A DNA stretch of 8,263 bases, taken from Bacteroidales bacterium. Its GTDB lineage: Bacteria > Bacteroidota > Bacteroidia > Bacteroidales > FEN-979. Both the position numbers and the translations under genes were made by a program. Positions 6,373 through 8,263 of this stretch are shown one piece after another. Numbering within the stretch: the stretch's first letter is position 1; the number at the start of each line of letters is the position of its first letter. The DNA lies in NCBI GenBank assembly GCA_016926765.1, contig JAFGNY010000080.1, forward strand, positions 1-8,263, in the 5' to 3' direction. Under the pieces are notes generated by a model. That model did no database searches and was not told the DNA's origin. It saw only the letters and a list, made by a program, of their open reading frames with translations.

Positions 6373-7524
6373 ATGATTTATCTCGACAATTCAGCAACTT
6401 CCTTTCCGAAACCCGATGTGGTTTACGATTTTATGAACAGTTTTTACCGGAGCCGTGGCGTGAGTCCCGGCCGATCAGGATTTGATGCCGCCATTGAAAC
6501 CGAAGAGATGGTTCAGGAGACACGAATCCTTCTGACGGAACTCTTCAACGGAGACGACCCAAACCGATTGACATTCAGCTATAATGCCAGTGATTCCCTC
6601 AACATGATCCTGCAGGGACTTGCCAGGCAGGGGGATCATGTGATCACTACCATGCTGGAGCACAACTCTGTACTACGGCCATTGTTTCATCTTTCACAGG
6701 ATGGTGTCATCGAAGTAACTCATATCCCGTTTGACGGTCGAGGGTATGTGAATCCTGATGATTTCCGTAAAGCCATCCGGAAAAATACCTCCATGATGGT
6801 TGTCAACCACTGCTCAAACGTGATCGGGACAGTACAACCACTTGCTGAAATCGGCGCAATTTGCAAGGAACACGGACTGTTGTTCATCGTGGATGCCAGT
6901 CAGAGCGCCGGCGCAATCCCCATCGATATGAAGGCTATGGGGATTGATGTAGTGACCTTTACCGGACATAAATGCCTGATGGGACCGACCGGCATCGGCG
7001 GCTCCTATGTGATGGAAGGGGTACCGGTTAAAGGAACCCGTTTTGGTGGAACCGGCGTACGTTCGGCCCAGAAAACTCATCTCGAGGAGTTCCCTTACCG
7101 GCTCGAATGCGGCACCTTGAATTTATTGGGTGTAGCCGGATTGAATGCTGGCGTGAAGTGGGTGAAAGAAAACGGGATAGAAACACTTCACACGAAAGAG
7201 ATCCAGCTCTGGGACCGCCTTCGGCGCAGGATCCAGGAGATCGATCATGTTATCACCTACTGTGCCGAAAGCCCTGAAAACAGGAATCCCGTCCTGAGTC
7301 TTAATGTTGGTGGATTCGAATCGGGCGACGTTGGTACTATGCTCGATGTGGATTACAACATTGCATGCCGTACCGGCCTGCAATGTGCCCCACTGGTCCA
7401 TGAAGGGCTTGGAACTACTGAAATCCACGGCACGGTTCGCCTTAGCCTGGGTCCGTTTAACGAAGAATCTCACGTTGATGCTGCTGTTAAAGCTATCACA
7501 GAGATCGCCTCGATTAAACGTTAG
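6373..7524 (+). CDS. Cysteine desulfurase (class V aminotransferase, EF2568-like)
   Basis: The 383-residue protein begins MIYLDNSATSFPKP, the standard opening of this family. His97 (LEHNS) is the PLP-stacking position, Asp174 (FIVDASQSAGA) contacts the pyridine nitrogen, and Lys200 (FTGHKCLMGPTG) is the Schiff-base lysine. RTGLQCAP places the catalytic persulfide-forming Cys338 in a short SufS-type loop. The predicted reaction is L-cysteine to L-alanine plus enzyme-bound persulfide in the cytoplasm. The sequence most resembles the EF2568-type branch of cysteine desulfurases, which is distinct from housekeeping IscS and SufS. No IscU, SufU or SufE scaffold is adjacent. The neighbours are DsrC, DsrMK and DsrE, so the persulfide is more likely delivered to a sulfur carrier than to Fe-S assembly. 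Selenocysteine lyase activity is an alternative. The sequence is distinct from the 487-residue class V enzyme at the operon's head, so the two are not recent duplicates. Confidence 0.9.
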   Translation: MIYLDNSATSFPKPDVVYDFMNSFYRSRGVSPGRSGFDAAIETEEMVQETRILLTELFNGDDPNRLTFSYNASDSLNMILQGLARQGDHVITTMLEHNSVLRPLFHLSQDGVIEVTHIPFDGRGYVNPDDFRKAIRKNTSMMVVNHCSNVIGTVQPLAEIGAICKEHGLLFIVDASQSAGAIPIDMKAMGIDVVTFTGHKCLMGPTGIGGSYVMEGVPVKGTRFGGTGVRSAQKTHLEEFPYRLECGTLNLLGVAGLNAGVKWVKENGIETLHTKEIQLWDRLRRRIQEIDHVITYCAESPENRNPVLSLNVGGFESGDVGTMLDVDYNIACRTGLQCAPLVHEGLGTTEIHGTVRLSLGPFNEESHVDAAVKAITEIASIKR

Positions 7525-7533
7525 TCACTCCAA

Positions 7534-7555
7534 GGCGTGATATATATCACACGCC
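7534..7555. promoter_or_regulatory. Crp/Fnr-type palindrome upstream of the DsrE gene, possibly also a hairpin
   Basis: The core GTGATATATATCAC at 7537-7550 is a perfect 14-base palindrome. It matches the CRP half-site pattern GTGA-N6-TCAC. It also matches the Fnr pattern TTGAT-N4-ATCAA except at the outermost base of each half. Its centre is about 75 bases before the predicted transcription start of the DsrE gene, a distance compatible with activator binding. A second reading is a hairpin with GGCGTG at 7534-7539 pairing with CACGCC at 7550-7555, which could end the operon transcript, though no T-run follows. Confidence 0.5.
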
Positions 7556-7584
7556 AGCAATAAATCTCTCACTACAAAATCTCG

Positions 7585-7612
7585 TTGCGAAGCGTTTGTT
7601 ACCCTAACTTTG
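7585..7612 (+). promoter_or_regulatory. Bacteroidota-type promoter for the DsrE gene
   Basis: TAACTTTG at 7605-7612 matches TAnnTTTG exactly, and TTG at 7585-7587 begins 20 bases upstream, in the range for the -33 element. The expected start of transcription near 7618 leaves a leader of about 38 bases, A+T-rich before the ATG at 7656. Confidence 0.6.
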
Positions 7613-7655
7613 CATCCACATATATGGATATAACCATATAAAAATAAATTTACAC

Positions 7656-8201
7656 ATGGATCTGTTAATAAACGAACAATTCGAAGCGTTAAAAAGACGG
7701 TTCGACGCCCTTGAAAAGGGAACAAAAGAACAAATTTCGATGATTGTCTTCTCGGGCGATCTTGATAAAATCCTGGCTGCTATGATCATTGCAACAGGAG
7801 CAGCCGCTTATGATATGAAGGTCAAGCTATTTTTTACTTTCTGGGCCGTTTCTTCTTTGCGTGATCCAAAGAAATCAGGCAAAGGAAAAGACTTCATGGG
7901 GACGATGTTCGGGTGGATGCTCCCCAAGGGCAGCGGCAAGGTCAAGTTATCCAGGATGAACATGTGCGGAATGGGAACTGCCATGATGAAGGGATTGATG
8001 AAAAAGCAGAAGGTGGCTTCCTTGCCGGAGATGATTCAGACATCCGGTGAATTGGGTGTGGAGATTGCTCTTTGTGAGATGTCAATGAATCTCATGGGTT
8101 TTAAAAAGGAAGAGATGATCGACTATCCTCATATGACCGTCTGCGGCGTTGGTACTTTCCTGAGCGATGCATCTGAAAGCAAGGTTCAACTCTTTATTTA
8201 A
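7656..8201 (+). CDS. DsrE-family (DsrE2-like) sulfur-carrier protein
   Basis: The 181-residue protein fits the DsrE/DsrF/DsrH-like fold. ISMIVFSGDLDKILAAMIIATGAAA at 27-51 forms the first strand-helix unit, LFFTFWAVSSLR at 58-69 is a family signature, and MNMCGMGTAMMKGLMKK lies in a Met-rich loop. LGVEIALCEMSMNLMG at 133-148 contains Cys140, the conserved sulfur-binding cysteine of DsrE2-type proteins. Cys104 and Cys163 are additional. Such proteins take up sulfane sulfur as a persulfide and pass it to partners such as TusA or DsrC; none of the TusA family is seen here. The N-terminal 26 residues look like a short amphipathic or coiled-coil helix. Some family members are membrane-associated, but no clear transmembrane helix is present here. 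It is separated from the desulfurase gene by 131 bases containing a promoter and palindrome, so it can be expressed on its own. Confidence 0.88.
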   Translation: MDLLINEQFEALKRRFDALEKGTKEQISMIVFSGDLDKILAAMIIATGAAAYDMKVKLFFTFWAVSSLRDPKKSGKGKDFMGTMFGWMLPKGSGKVKLSRMNMCGMGTAMMKGLMKKQKVASLPEMIQTSGELGVEIALCEMSMNLMGFKKEEMIDYPHMTVCGVGTFLSDASESKVQLFI

Positions 8202-8216
8202 TCTTTCTCACCCTAT

Positions 8217-8233
8217 TTACGACATTCTCGTAA
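8217..8233. other. 17-base inverted repeat after the DsrE gene
   Basis: TTACGA at 8217-8222 pairs with TCGTAA at 8228-8233 around CATTC. It begins 15 bases after the DsrE stop codon. No T-run follows, so it may be a weak terminator or an operator for a gene beyond the window edge. The remaining bases to 8263 show nothing else I can support. Confidence 0.35.
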
Positions 8234-8263
8234 TGCACGAAAACTCCGACAATATAAAACATA

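Noticed and set aside
1..8263. tRNA, rRNA, riboswitch or insertion sequence
   Set aside because: I saw no cloverleaf, rRNA-like stretch, conserved riboswitch core, transposase or terminal repeats; the window is almost fully coding.

Overview
The window looks like a piece of a Bacteroidota (Bacteroidales-like) chromosome of medium G+C. The reasons are promoter-like TAnnTTTG elements upstream of genes, start codons preceded by A-rich leaders instead of strong Shine-Dalgarno sequences, and the style of the Crp/Fnr regulator and the acyltransferase. This placement is inferred from sequence style, not from a marker gene.

Layout. (1) Bases 1-1664 (+) hold a membrane acyltransferase of the acyltransferase-3 family whose start lies just outside the window. 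It carries an extra C-terminal domain that looks like a beta-sandwich. (2) Bases 1688-2389 (-) hold a Crp/Fnr-family regulator convergent with the acyltransferase; a perfect 8-bp inverted repeat lies between them. (3) Divergent from the regulator, bases 2512-7524 (+) form a tight five-gene run: a class V PLP enzyme with a CxC near the catalytic Cys position, DsrC with both functional C-terminal cysteines, a DsrM/NarI-like membrane cytochrome b, a DsrK/HdrD-like iron-sulfur protein with a complete non-cubane cluster motif, and a second class V enzyme that looks like a cysteine desulfurase. (4) Bases 7656-8201 (+) hold a DsrE-family protein with its own promoter-like element and a Crp/Fnr-type palindrome upstream. 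No gap between genes exceeds about 130 bases.

How the genes may work together. In sulfite reducers and sulfur oxidisers, DsrC carries sulfur between its two C-terminal cysteines, and DsrMK links the DsrC trisulfide or disulfide to the menaquinone pool. Here DsrC and a minimal DsrMK pair appear without DsrAB, DsrJOP or any sulfite reductase in view. They are instead flanked by two PLP enzymes of the cysteine desulfurase superfamily and a DsrE-type sulfur carrier. The most economical reading is a sulfane-sulfur circuit: a PLP enzyme generates persulfide, DsrE and/or DsrC carries it, and DsrMK exchanges electrons with the quinone pool, under control of the linked Crp/Fnr protein. The components are recognisable; the combined pathway and its direction are inference. 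Genes elsewhere in the genome could supply a conventional partner.

A second curiosity is a set of degenerate 7-base tandem repeats that sits directly before, or runs into, the start codons of dsrK and of the cysteine desulfurase gene.
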